A stretch of DNA of 20,801 bases, taken from positions 1 to 20,801 of IMG/VR virus record IMGVR_UViG_3300045999_012606. One strand, 5' to 3'. Shown piece by piece: positions 15,334 to 19,836 of the stretch (position 1 is the stretch's first letter; every line of letters begins with the position of its first letter). The translations under genes and the position numbers were made by a program. The notes beneath the pieces are model-generated. The model was not told the DNA's origin. It saw only the letters and a program-made list of their open reading frames with translations, and ran no database searches. This DNA is from a virus.

Positions 15334-15386
15334 TGATGTATATTTCAATATTTGTTTCAATGTTTATTTCATTGAAATATACATCA
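15334..15386. repeat. Perfect 16-bp inverted repeat, 21-bp spacer
   Basis: TGATGTATATTTCAAT (15334-15349) and ATTGAAATATACATCA (15371-15386) are exact inverted copies. The spacer repeats the word TTTCA/TTTCAAT, so related half-sites occur four times in 50 bases. The composition is about 80% AT. It looks like a binding site array for a dimeric regulator or an origin-type element. Confidence 0.85.
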
Positions 15387-15391
15387 AATAA

Positions 15392-15421
15392 AATGCTAAT
15401 ACATCAGTGCAAATTAGCATT
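15392..15421. repeat. Perfect 9-bp inverted repeat
   Basis: AATGCTAAT (15392-15400) and ATTAGCATT (15413-15421) flank 12 bases. It follows the 16-bp repeat by six bases, and a plus-strand TTGACA lies four bases beyond at 15425, although I see no matching -10 for that. Confidence 0.75.
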
Positions 15422-15504
15422 CCGTTGACAAGTGTTAAGGATATTTTTAACTATTAGCGATGATGTTTTTTCATTAAAACACATCAACATAATGTTATTA
15501 CTAT

Positions 15505-15544
15505 TGTGTAGACGGACTTAGCCTTCCTGCTAAGCCTTTACACA
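15505..15544. repeat. Interrupted long hairpin
   Basis: TGTGTA (15505-15510) pairs with TACACA (15539-15544). Inside, GG-a-CTTAGC pairs with GCTAAG-CC around the loop CTTCCT. The result is a two-part stem with a small internal loop. It could be an RNA element or a bidirectional terminator-like structure, but no U-tract follows on either strand. Confidence 0.6.
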
Positions 15545-15685
15545 GAAAACATCCCCGTGACTCGGAAGCCTTTCGACATTAGGACGCTGCCTTCGCCATC
15601 CTGTTGCGCTGTTTCAATGTCTATCCCGCAGTAGCGCTTTAACGTCTTTGCAGACGCTGCCAGATGCTGCCGTTACCCGTTCACC

Positions 15686-15724
15686 TGACAACACCAGTTT
15701 TACACATGAGGACATGTGTTGTCA
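15686..15724. repeat. Two overlapping, mutually exclusive inverted repeats
   Basis: TGACAACAC (15686-15694) pairs with GTGTTGTCA (15716-15724). ACACATG (15702-15708) pairs with CATGTGT (15713-15719). The right arms share GTGT, so only one hairpin can form at a time. The pair overlaps a minus-strand promoter candidate. Confidence 0.75.
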
Positions 15725-15725
15725 A
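15697..15725 (-). promoter_or_regulatory. Second possible leftward promoter
   Basis: Minus-strand TTGACA (15725-15720), 17-bp spacer, TAAAAC (15702-15697, 4/6 to the -10 consensus). It is overlapped by both inverted repeats of 15686-15724, as expected for a repressed promoter, but the -10 is weak and the first annotated leftward gene is 500 bases away. Confidence 0.4.
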
Positions 15726-15730
15726 GCCTT

Positions 15731-15770
15731 TTGCGCAAAAATGATGTTGCTTGCGCAAAAATGATGTTGC
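15731..15770. repeat. Exact tandem duplication of a 20-bp unit
   Basis: TTGCGCAAAAATGATGTTGC occurs at 15731-15750 and again at 15751-15770 without change. Each copy begins with the palindrome TTGCGCAA. The unit is two helical turns long, so bound proteins would stack on one face. The word ATGATGTT/CTGATGTT also recurs elsewhere in the control region (near 14911, 15312, 15460). Confidence 0.92.
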
Positions 15771-15928
15771 AATGTTCGTAATAATAGACATTATCAAGCT
15801 AATGACTGATATTACGGACATCACCCTTGCTATGAAGCATTGCAGAAGTCTATGACATTGTCGCTCAAACGCTGTTTAGACGACATTGTTATTTGTGGGC
15901 GATGTGTTCATCAAGAAAGCCTGTGGCA

Positions 15929-15950
15929 TTCGCTATTCGCGAATAGCGAA
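15929..15950. repeat. Perfect 22-bp palindrome
   Basis: The half-site TTCGCTATTCG is followed directly by its reverse complement with no spacer (15929-15950). A 7-bp inverted repeat CATGTTA-T-TAACATG follows at 15951-15965. Spacerless palindromes of this length are typical of dimeric repressor operators. Confidence 0.88.
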
Positions 15951-16184
15951 CATGTTATTAACATGCGTTAGCATGCTGGGGTGTGTGTGAGGTAGGTTGT
16001 GGGCATGCTAGTTAGTGGTCACTAACATAAGTTAAAATACCTGTTCTGTGTAACGTTGTGTATATAATAGCGCTGCCACCCCCCAGTGGCCCACGCCCGC
16101 CCACCCTCGTCACGCTAGCGTTTGCGCGCTGCCAGCGCATGTGATCACGCATAATGCGCTGCGTCACACGATCATGTGTGTGTG

Positions 16185-16259
16185 GATTTACGTTGTAAAT
16201 CAAGGACTTAGCTCTATGTCTACGACATAAGTCGGACAGCGATTTTTCGTTGAAAATCG
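16185..16259. repeat. Three consecutive short hairpins
   Basis: GATTTAC-GTT-GTAAATC (16185-16201); TATGTC-TAC-GACATA (within 16205-16234, with outer GACT/AGTC pairing across a bulge); and CGATTTT-TCGTTG-AAAATCG (16240-16259). Arms are perfect in each. They form a series with the hairpins at 16261-16484. Confidence 0.75.
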
Positions 16260-16260
16260 G

Positions 16261-16297
16261 TATATAAGTAGTCGCTTATATAAGCCGTTGCTTATAT
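16261..16297. repeat. Alternative hairpins sharing an arm
   Basis: TATATAAG (16261-16268) pairs with CTTATATA (16275-16282). ATATAAG (16278-16284) pairs with CTTATAT (16291-16297). Both have 6-base loops, and they share 16278-16282, so the two hairpins exclude each other. Confidence 0.75.
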
Positions 16298-16318
16298 TCG
16301 AAGTGACGATGTACGCTG

Positions 16319-16383
16319 ACGTCTCTGACACCAGAGACGTAGTCTCTGACGCCCTACACCGCTTGCCAGAGACGTAGTCTCTG
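16319..16383. repeat. Five alternating GTCTCTG / CAGAGAC half-sites
   Basis: GTCTCTG at 16321, 16342 and 16377; CAGAGAC at 16332 and 16367. Neighbouring pairs form perfect hairpins: a 9-bp stem with loop ACAC (16319-16340) and two identical CAGAGAC-GTA-GTCTCTG hairpins (16332-16348, 16367-16383). The first two compete for the same CAGAGAC. Confidence 0.85.
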
Positions 16384-16469
16384 ATGTCCTTCGCTGCAGG
16401 CACACCCCCTCTTGCGCGTGTCCGCATGATGCATACCCTATGATGTACGCGCATGCACAAGGCGCGCAC

Positions 16470-16484
16470 GGCGACGTAGTCGCC
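16470..16484. repeat. GGCGAC-GTA-GTCGCC hairpin
   Basis: A perfect 6-bp inverted repeat around the trinucleotide GTA, the same GAC-GTA-GTC core as the two hairpins at 16332 and 16367 but with different outer bases. Confidence 0.75.
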
Positions 16485-16530
16485 AAAGCCCTGCATTTTC
16501 TGCAGCTGGCAACGCTGAAAGACCCTTCGC

Positions 16531-16560
16531 TTGACTCGGACATTAAAAGGTCGGCACAAT
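16531..16560 (+). promoter_or_regulatory. Right-arm promoter 1
   Basis: TTGACT (16531-16536), 18 bp, CACAAT (16555-16560). Upstream GACCCTTCGC and downstream GCATCCCATCG are shared with the other right-arm promoters. The leader carries CGGC-ATCCC-GCCG (16577-16589) and then the Shine-Dalgarno hairpin 16591-16604 before the ATG at 16611. Confidence 0.8.
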
Positions 16561-16610
16561 GCATCCCATCGAAACACGGCATCCCGCCGATTCCTGAAAG
16601 GAAACATAGC

Positions 16611-16817
16611 ATGACGAACGATTACACGATTACGCTACAGGACAACACTGGACGTGTTGTTACCTTGTTTATCAATGGCGCAACCATCGATGAGATGGTT
16701 GATACCAACACTCCTGAATGGCTTGCCATCGAAAACGTCGAGAGGAATGCTTTCGAAAACGCAATTGCCGAAGGCATCATTAGCGATGATGCTTGGCTCA
16801 TTGCCCGCGACGAATAA
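16611..16817 (+). CDS. Hypothetical small acidic protein, 68 aa
   Basis: The start at ATG 16611 is fixed by TTCCTGAAAGGAAACATAGC in front of it, the common right-arm leader. Sequence MTNDYTITLQDNTGRVVTLF, then INGATIDEMVDTNTPEWLAI, then a helical acidic C-terminus (ENAIAEGIISDDAWLIARDE). It looks like a small alpha/beta domain; no family recognised. It is the first gene of the right arm, driven by promoter 1, and the next gene follows after 38 bases with a decayed promoter between. Such first early genes often act on host functions, but nothing in the sequence proves it. Confidence 0.8.
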   Translation: MTNDYTITLQDNTGRVVTLFINGATIDEMVDTNTPEWLAIENVERNAFENAIAEGIISDDAWLIARDE

Positions 16818-16834
16818 CCCCATCGTTGACACTC

Positions 16835-16849
16835 TTTCCTGAAAGGAAA
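16835..16849 (+). promoter_or_regulatory. Representative Shine-Dalgarno hairpin TTTCCT-GAA-AGGAAA
   Basis: The ribosome site GAAAGGA is the 3' arm of a perfect inverted repeat with an upstream TTTCCT. The same element (TTCCTGAAAGGAAA) occurs at 16591, 17101, 17983, 18591, 19346 and 20021; a variant TCC-GAAA-GGA is at 20320 and a version lacking the 5' arm at 18289. The ATG is 6-7 bases further on in nearly every case. Here a TTGACA (16826-16831) sits just upstream without a -10. Confidence 0.85.
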
Positions 16850-16855
16850 CACATC

Positions 16856-17032
16856 ATGTCCAAGCATCACGAAATCATGCTCAACACTGCAAGCAAGCGT
16901 CTCGTCAAGGCGACGCTAGCATATGCCGAAAGCGGTGATCGCTCCCATTTCGAAGAAATGGCAAAGTTTCAAGATTTGCTGTGGATGATTGCAAAGCAAA
17001 TTGCTGCAGCTAAAGCTGCTGCTGCAGAATAA
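16856..17032 (+). CDS. Hypothetical helical protein, 58 aa
   Basis: ATG at 16856-16858 is preceded by the hairpin Shine-Dalgarno at 16835-16849. MSKHHEIMLNTASKRLVKAT, an acidic stretch and an Ala/Lys-rich end (QIAAAKAAAAE) indicate an all-helical protein. No family recognised. It is probably co-transcribed with the preceding gene, since only a -35-like relic lies between. The stop is followed within 8 bases by promoter 2. Confidence 0.78.
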   Translation: MSKHHEIMLNTASKRLVKATLAYAESGDRSHFEEMAKFQDLLWMIAKQIAAAKAAAAE

Positions 17033-17040
17033 CCCCACAG

Positions 17041-17070
17041 TTGACAGGGGCTTTTCGAAGTCCCTACAAT
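17041..17070 (+). promoter_or_regulatory. Right-arm promoter 2
   Basis: TTGACA (17041-17046), 18 bp, TACAAT (17065-17070): consensus -35 and a 5/6 -10. The spacer contains an inverted repeat GGGGCTT-TTCG-AAGTCCC (one G-T mismatch). It is followed by GCATCCCATCG and a weak leader hairpin near 17080-17096, and drives the Gp88-family gene. Confidence 0.85.
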
Positions 17071-17118
17071 GCATCCCATCGACGACATCTCGCCGTCACA
17101 TTCCTGAAAGGAAACATC

Positions 17119-17874
17119 ATGTTCAAGTCCAAGAATCTGTTGTCCGTCGCAAGTGATGCCAAAACCGTAAAGGGTGAAACCCTTGGGTTTATGACGGGCA
17201 TCCTCTACCTTGCCCCGTTCAAGTCCACGAAGTGGAATACCTGTAGCATGGCGGCGATTGCACAATGCGGTGATGCATGCTTGTATACCGCTGGGCGTGG
17301 TGCCATGTCAACGGTGGCACAGGGTCGAGTCAACAAAACCGTATGGTTTTTTGAGGAGCGCAACAGCTTCATGCAACAGCTTGCAAGGAACATTCGTTCA
17401 CTGAAAGTGAAAGCAAAGAATGCTGCACAAACGCTGTTGATCCGCTTGAACGGCACCAGTGATATCCGCTGGGAAACCGTAGGTTTCACTGATGTTGACG
17501 GCACGGTTTACGCTAGCATCTTCGATGCTTTCCCTGAAGTGCAGTTTTATGACTACACGAAGGATGCGAACAGGAAGGCAAAGCCTTCAAATTACGATCT
17601 GACATTCTCGTATAGTGGTGTCATCGGCTTTCAGCCGTTCGTCAACAAAGCCATTGAAAATGGTATGCGCATTGCGGTTGTGTTCCGTACTGAGGCATCC
17701 ATCCCTGCGTCATTCATGGGGATGCGTGTTGTAGGTGGGGACAACAGTGACGTTCGTCACATCGATCCACAGGGTGTGGTAGTTGCCCTGTATGCAAAGG
17801 GTAAGGCAAAGCATGACATGACGGGCTTCGTCGTAGACACCCCCGCTCCAGTGTTCATGCTGAAAGCGGCATGA
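17119..17874 (+). CDS. Gp88-family phage protein, 251 aa
   Basis: The start at 17119 (MFKSKNLLSVASDAKTVKGE) follows the standard leader. Patterns LGFMTGILYLAP, a cysteine group C42-x7-C50-x3-C54 in QCGDACLYTAGRG, LLIRLNGTSDIRWE (about 106-119), FYDYTK (143-148), IAVVFR and DVRHIDPQGVVVALYAKG agree with my memory of the 'gene product 88' family first named in mycobacteriophages. The biochemical function is unknown to me. The clustered cysteines and repeating beta-alpha pattern would fit a metal-binding TIM-barrel-like enzyme, but that is inference. It is the largest right-arm gene and stands alone between promoters 2 and 3. Confidence 0.88.
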   Translation: MFKSKNLLSVASDAKTVKGETLGFMTGILYLAPFKSTKWNTCSMAAIAQCGDACLYTAGRGAMSTVAQGRVNKTVWFFEERNSFMQQLARNIRSLKVKAKNAAQTLLIRLNGTSDIRWETVGFTDVDGTVYASIFDAFPEVQFYDYTKDANRKAKPSNYDLTFSYSGVIGFQPFVNKAIENGMRIAVVFRTEASIPASFMGMRVVGGDNSDVRHIDPQGVVVALYAKGKAKHDMTGFVVDTPAPVFMLKAA

Positions 17875-17883
17875 CGACAACAG

Positions 17884-17901
17884 CTTCCCCTAAAGGGGAG
17901 G
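17884..17901 (+). terminator. Weak terminator-like hairpin after the Gp88-family gene
   Basis: CTTCCCC-TAAA-GGGGAGG forms a 7-bp stem (one G-T wobble) ten bases after the stop. It is followed only by CTTTCG, so the U-tract is poor. The palindrome CTTTCGAAAG comes next. It may insulate promoter 3 from upstream transcription. Confidence 0.45.
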
Positions 17902-17920
17902 CTTTCGAAAGACCCTACGC

Positions 17921-17950
17921 TTGACAGGGCTTTTCGAAAGTCTACACAAT
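17921..17950 (+). promoter_or_regulatory. Right-arm promoter 3
   Basis: TTGACA (17921-17926), 18 bp, CACAAT (17945-17950), preceded by CCCTACGC like promoter 4. The spacer has GGGCTTT-TCG-AAAGTCT pairing. Confidence 0.85.
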
Positions 17951-17960
17951 GCAACCCTGT

Positions 17961-17980
17961 CGGCAGCACTGTCGCTGCCG
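17961..17980 (+). promoter_or_regulatory. Leader hairpin in promoter 3 transcript
   Basis: CGGCAGC-ACTGTC-GCTGCCG is a perfect 7-bp stem with a 6-base loop two bases before the Shine-Dalgarno hairpin. Equivalent stems occur at 18571-18586 (same loop), 20298-20313 (loop AATGTC) and, with a different arm sequence, 16577-16589. Confidence 0.75.
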
Positions 17981-18001
17981 TCTTCCTGAAAGGAAACATA
18001 C

Positions 18002-18208
18002 ATGTTGTTCATGGACGAGCAAACAATGACGTCAATGCATTCGTTTAGTATGCGATGCAATGGTGAGACACGTGACGTAGAGTTTGACGATGATGGTGCA
18101 TTCATTGTCAAGAAAGATAACGTCATCAAAGAGCGTGACCTCACCGATGAACAATGGGACGACATCGAAAGCGCTGTTGCCTACATACTCCTGTGGAGAC
18201 AAGTGTAA
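18002..18208 (+). CDS. Hypothetical acidic protein, 68 aa
   Basis: ATG 18002 follows the hairpin leader TTCCTGAAAGGAAACATAC. MLFMDEQTMTSMHSFSMRCN opens it, then RDVEFDDDGAFIVKKDNVIK, and a helical end (LTDEQWDDIESAVAYILLWR). No family recognised; the beta-hairpin followed by a C-terminal amphipathic helix suggests a small compact fold. Its TAA overlaps the ATG of the 27-aa gene (TAATG), giving translational coupling. Confidence 0.8.
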   Translation: MLFMDEQTMTSMHSFSMRCNGETRDVEFDDDGAFIVKKDNVIKERDLTDEQWDDIESAVAYILLWRQV

Positions 18209-18291
18209 TGCTGACATCCATCATCATCCTCTTCCTGCCCATCATGCTGATGGGATGTGCCATCGTCATTGCCGAATGGTTTGATCGCTGA
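18208..18291 (+). CDS. 27-aa single-span membrane peptide
   Basis: MLTSIIILFLPIMLMGCAIV is followed by IAEWFDR and a stop. Nearly the whole chain is one hydrophobic helix with a charged C-terminal end, the layout of tiny phage membrane proteins. GGAG lies about ten bases upstream inside the previous gene, and the ATG overlaps that gene's TAA. Its own TGA (18289-18291) is the start of TGAAAGGAAA, the ribosome site of the next gene. These overlaps make it likely to be real despite its size. Function unknown; membrane depolarisation, superinfection exclusion or host inhibition are possibilities only. Confidence 0.72.
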   Translation: MLTSIIILFLPIMLMGCAIVIAEWFDR

Positions 18292-18302
18292 AAGGAAACA
18301 CC

Positions 18303-18521
18303 ATGCTCGTCCATGCTTACGTAACAGAGTGTGACATCACCGGCAGACAGTATGTCAGGCCTGTGAAGGGTGCGTGTGCCCTTGCCCGTGGTGCCACAGG
18401 GCGTTGGTGTCCTGTGTTGGCATACGGTCCCGAGGAGGTGGAGCGTTTCAAAGACAGTGTCATCAGCGCTGACGAGGCTGCCGTCATCATCGAAGGCAAG
18501 GGTGATTGGCTCGACTATTAA
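18303..18521 (+). CDS. Hypothetical protein, 72 aa
   Basis: ATG 18303 is preceded by CTGAAAGGAAACACC. MLVHAYVTECDITGRQYVRP leads a small alpha/beta protein with a basic middle (KGACALARGATGRWCPVLAY) and acidic end. Two cysteines (C10, C36) are not in a clear metal motif. No family recognised. It is the third gene of the promoter 3 unit; promoter 4 starts 8 bases after its stop. Confidence 0.78.
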   Translation: MLVHAYVTECDITGRQYVRPVKGACALARGATGRWCPVLAYGPEEVERFKDSVISADEAAVIIEGKGDWLDY

Positions 18522-18529
18522 CCCTACGC

Positions 18530-18559
18530 TTGACTCGGGATTGTCAATGTCCCGATAAT
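18530..18559 (+). promoter_or_regulatory. Right-arm promoter 4
   Basis: TTGACT (18530-18535), 18 bp, GATAAT (18554-18559), preceded by AACCCTACGC and followed by GCATCCCATCGGCAGC. The spacer has a dyad CGGGA...TCCCG. The leader hairpin GCAGC-ACTGTC-GCTGC is at 18571-18586. Confidence 0.85.
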
Positions 18560-18608
18560 GCATCCCATCGGCAGCACTGTCGCTGCTCTCTTCCTGAAAG
18601 GAAACATC

Positions 18609-19010
18609 ATGCTCAACGTCAAAGTATTCGTCTATTTCAACCTCCATCGCAAATGCCTAAGCGTCAAGGCGCTGGAGGGTGAGCATAAGGGGCGTGTCAT
18701 TGCCTATGCTAACACCATTGTGTTGCACTCATGCAAGTTCAAGGTGAGTGAGGCAGGGCGTCAGCGGGTGCTGCGTGAACGTAAGAAGAACGTCCATGCT
18801 GGTGTCACTGGCTACATCTGTGGACTCAACCCTTGTGGCTACTTCGTTGATGCCATCAAGAACATCGGCAGCCCCGTCAAATATAACCCGTATTTGTTCA
18901 CGTCATTCGTTCATGCCGTGAACGAGACACCTGTACATGAGGCTCGACACGTTGCCATCGTTGCCAGCAATGGCAGGGCTTCCATGTTTGCTGAATATCC
19001 CCACGTTTGA
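18609..19010 (+). CDS. Conserved phage hypothetical protein, 133 aa
   Basis: The start at 18609 follows TTCCTGAAAGGAAACATC. MLNVKVFVYFNLHRKCLSVK then KGRVIAYANTIVLHSCKFKV and SEAGRQRVLRERKKNVHAGV form a pattern I recall as a conserved protein in phages and plasmids ('VFVYFNLHKKC-SV---GRV--HA------FKVSEAGRQRVLREK-KNVHA'), of unknown function. The middle is strongly basic and may bind nucleic acid. The C-terminus (PVHEARHVAIVASNGRASMF) looks like a closing beta-hairpin. The stop TGA at 19008-19010 lies inside the -35 box of promoter 5. Confidence 0.85.
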   Translation: MLNVKVFVYFNLHRKCLSVKALEGEHKGRVIAYANTIVLHSCKFKVSEAGRQRVLRERKKNVHAGVTGYICGLNPCGYFVDAIKNIGSPVKYNPYLFTSFVHAVNETPVHEARHVAIVASNGRASMFAEYPHV

Positions 19011-19036
19011 CTCAGGATTGCCGACGTCCTTACACT
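19007..19036 (+). promoter_or_regulatory. Right-arm promoter 5
   Basis: TTGACT (19007-19012), 18 bp, TACACT (19031-19036), preceded by TCCCCACG. The TGA of the upstream gene is part of the -35. The spacer has AGGA...TCCT symmetry. Its leader lacks the usual hairpin and Shine-Dalgarno hairpin; AAAGGA is instead in CACACAAAGGACACAAC. Confidence 0.78.
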
Positions 19037-19076
19037 TGTCGGCATCATCAACACTTCCTCACACAAAGGACACAAC

Positions 19077-19352
19077 GTGAACACAATGATGAACTACTGG
19101 CTCTCGTCTGCAAAGGATAGCGGACGTTTCTTCTCCGTGCTCTTCATCAAGGCAGATGGCAGTCTGCGTAGCATGAATTGCCGTGGCGGTGTGCGTAAGT
19201 TTCTGAAGAACGACGCTACACCACGTACTACCCCTGAAGGTGTGTTCGTCGTCTTCGATGTGAAGGCAATGGAATACCGCAGCATCCCTATGGATCGCAT
19301 CCTCACTATCCGTGCTGATGGTGCTGAAGCATCTGTTGCCGTCTCTTCCTGA
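19077..19352 (+). CDS. Small SH3-like barrel protein (DUF2693/WYL_2-like), 91 aa, GTG start
   Basis: GTG at 19077-19079 is chosen because AAAGGA lies six bases before it; ATGs at 19086 and 19089 are too far. The core GRFFSVLFIKADGSLRSMNC then RGGVRKFLKN and TPEGVFVVFDVKAMEYRSIP followed by MDRILTI fits the small beta-barrel family I know as DUF2693/WYL_2 ('F-V-FIK-DG-LR-MNCR-GV-K-L---...V-D---K-YR-I--DR-L-I'). Such proteins are common in phage early regions and may bind nucleic acids or ligands. The TGA stop (19350-19352) is embedded in the Shine-Dalgarno hairpin of the next gene. Confidence 0.83.
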   Translation: MNTMMNYWLSSAKDSGRFFSVLFIKADGSLRSMNCRGGVRKFLKNDATPRTTPEGVFVVFDVKAMEYRSIPMDRILTIRADGAEASVAVSS

Positions 19353-19363
19353 AAGGAAACATC

Positions 19364-19555
19364 ATGAAGAAGTTTCTCATCCTCGCTCAAGACTATGCTC
19401 TTGCTCATGGTGATGACGATTGGTTCTGTGAAGTGTATGGAAACTATCGCCAGTCAATGGACATCCACGATAGTACATGGATGACGCTGGCATATCTGTA
19501 TGGCGGCACCACTGCCAACATGCTGCAAGAACAGGCTGTTCCAACCTTTGTTTAA
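19364..19555 (+). CDS. Hypothetical acidic protein, 63 aa
   Basis: ATG 19364 follows TTCCTGAAAGGAAACATC, which also holds the previous gene's stop. MKKFLILAQDYALAHGDDDW, then FCEVYGNYRQSMDIHDSTWM, with many aromatic and acidic residues. It resembles a short helical domain; no family recognised. It is co-transcribed from promoter 5 with the genes on both sides; the next start follows after 11 bases. Confidence 0.78.
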   Translation: MKKFLILAQDYALAHGDDDWFCEVYGNYRQSMDIHDSTWMTLAYLYGGTTANMLQEQAVPTFV

Positions 19556-19566
19556 TAGGAAACATG

Positions 19567-19836
19567 ATGCCTGCAAACAGAATGAAGCGTGGCACTGGCA
19601 TCTATGCATGCAATTGCTGCACCCGTCTAACCCGCTCGACAGGGCGTGGAGACAACGACAACGTTGGTCTATGTGCTGAGTGCTATGACCTAGCCGGGTA
19701 TGAGAACATGCTGCTCGACGGCATGACATTATCCGATGCTGACATGGCACACATCAACGAGATGGTGGCATACATCAAGGCTGTTGGCGGCAACGCTGAC
19801 AAAGCATTCGACTATTCACTTCTGGAAACACAATGA
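19567..19836 (+). CDS. Zinc-ribbon phage protein, 89 aa
   Basis: Of two adjacent ATGs (19564, 19567) the second has the spacing to AGGA used by the other right-arm genes. MPANRMKRGTGIYACNCCTR carries the first Cys pair and NVGLCAECYDLAGYENMLLD the second (C-x2-C ... C-x2-C, about 20 residues apart), a zinc-ribbon layout. I recall the signature 'C--C---TR-TG-GDN--V-LCA-CY-LAG-EN---DG' in phage and plasmid proteins of unknown function. A helical acidic C-terminus follows. Its stop overlaps the next ATG (ATGA). Confidence 0.85.
   Translation: MPANRMKRGTGIYACNCCTRLTRSTGRGDNDNVGLCAECYDLAGYENMLLDGMTLSDADMAHINEMVAYIKAVGGNADKAFDYSLLETQ

Larger units (their letters stand above)
15186..16530. other. 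Gene-free control region between divergent gene blocks
   Basis: All genes to the left read leftward and all to the right read rightward. I found no convincing coding sequence in these 1.3 kb, only chance frames without ribosome sites. The left part (15186-15500) is very AT-rich and carries long perfect inverted repeats. The middle (15500-15780) is more GC-rich and structured, with a tandem repeat. The right part (15780-16530) has palindromes and serial hairpins. Likely content is leftward promoter(s), operators, possibly a replication origin and a structured leader for the right arm. Individual elements are listed separately. Confidence 0.75.

Noticed and set aside
15425-15453. Plus-strand TTGACA at 15425 as a rightward promoter
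   Set aside because: No -10-like hexamer at 16-18 bp (TTAACT, TAACTA, AACTAT are poor).
15557-15590. GTGACTCGG as a seventh right-arm promoter
   Set aside because: Resembles the -35 context only; the -10 position reads AGGACG and there is no following leader.
15505-15660. tRNA or other standard non-coding RNA in the structured 15.5-kb segment
   Set aside because: Hairpins are present but no cloverleaf, T-loop GTTCRA or CCA-type acceptor could be assembled.
15530-15715. Minus-strand frame with ATG at 15715, a TGA at 15614-15616 and a further open stretch to 15530 (possible gene with an internal stop)
   Set aside because: No ribosome site, the start lies upstream of the only nearby -10, and the region is better explained by inverted repeats. 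A decayed gene cannot be excluded.
16063-16068. Perfect TATAAT as a rightward promoter
   Set aside because: No acceptable -35 at 16-19 bp (CCTGTT or ACCTGT) and no extended TGn.
16012-16607. Open minus-strand frames of 63-135 codons across the hairpin region
   Set aside because: Low-complexity Arg/Cys/Val-rich translations without ribosome sites, produced by the inverted repeats; they also lie opposite to right-arm transcription.
17041-17118. Longer N-terminus for the Gp88-family protein from TTG 17041
   Set aside because: It would translate promoter 2 and its leader; ATG 17119 follows the standard Shine-Dalgarno.
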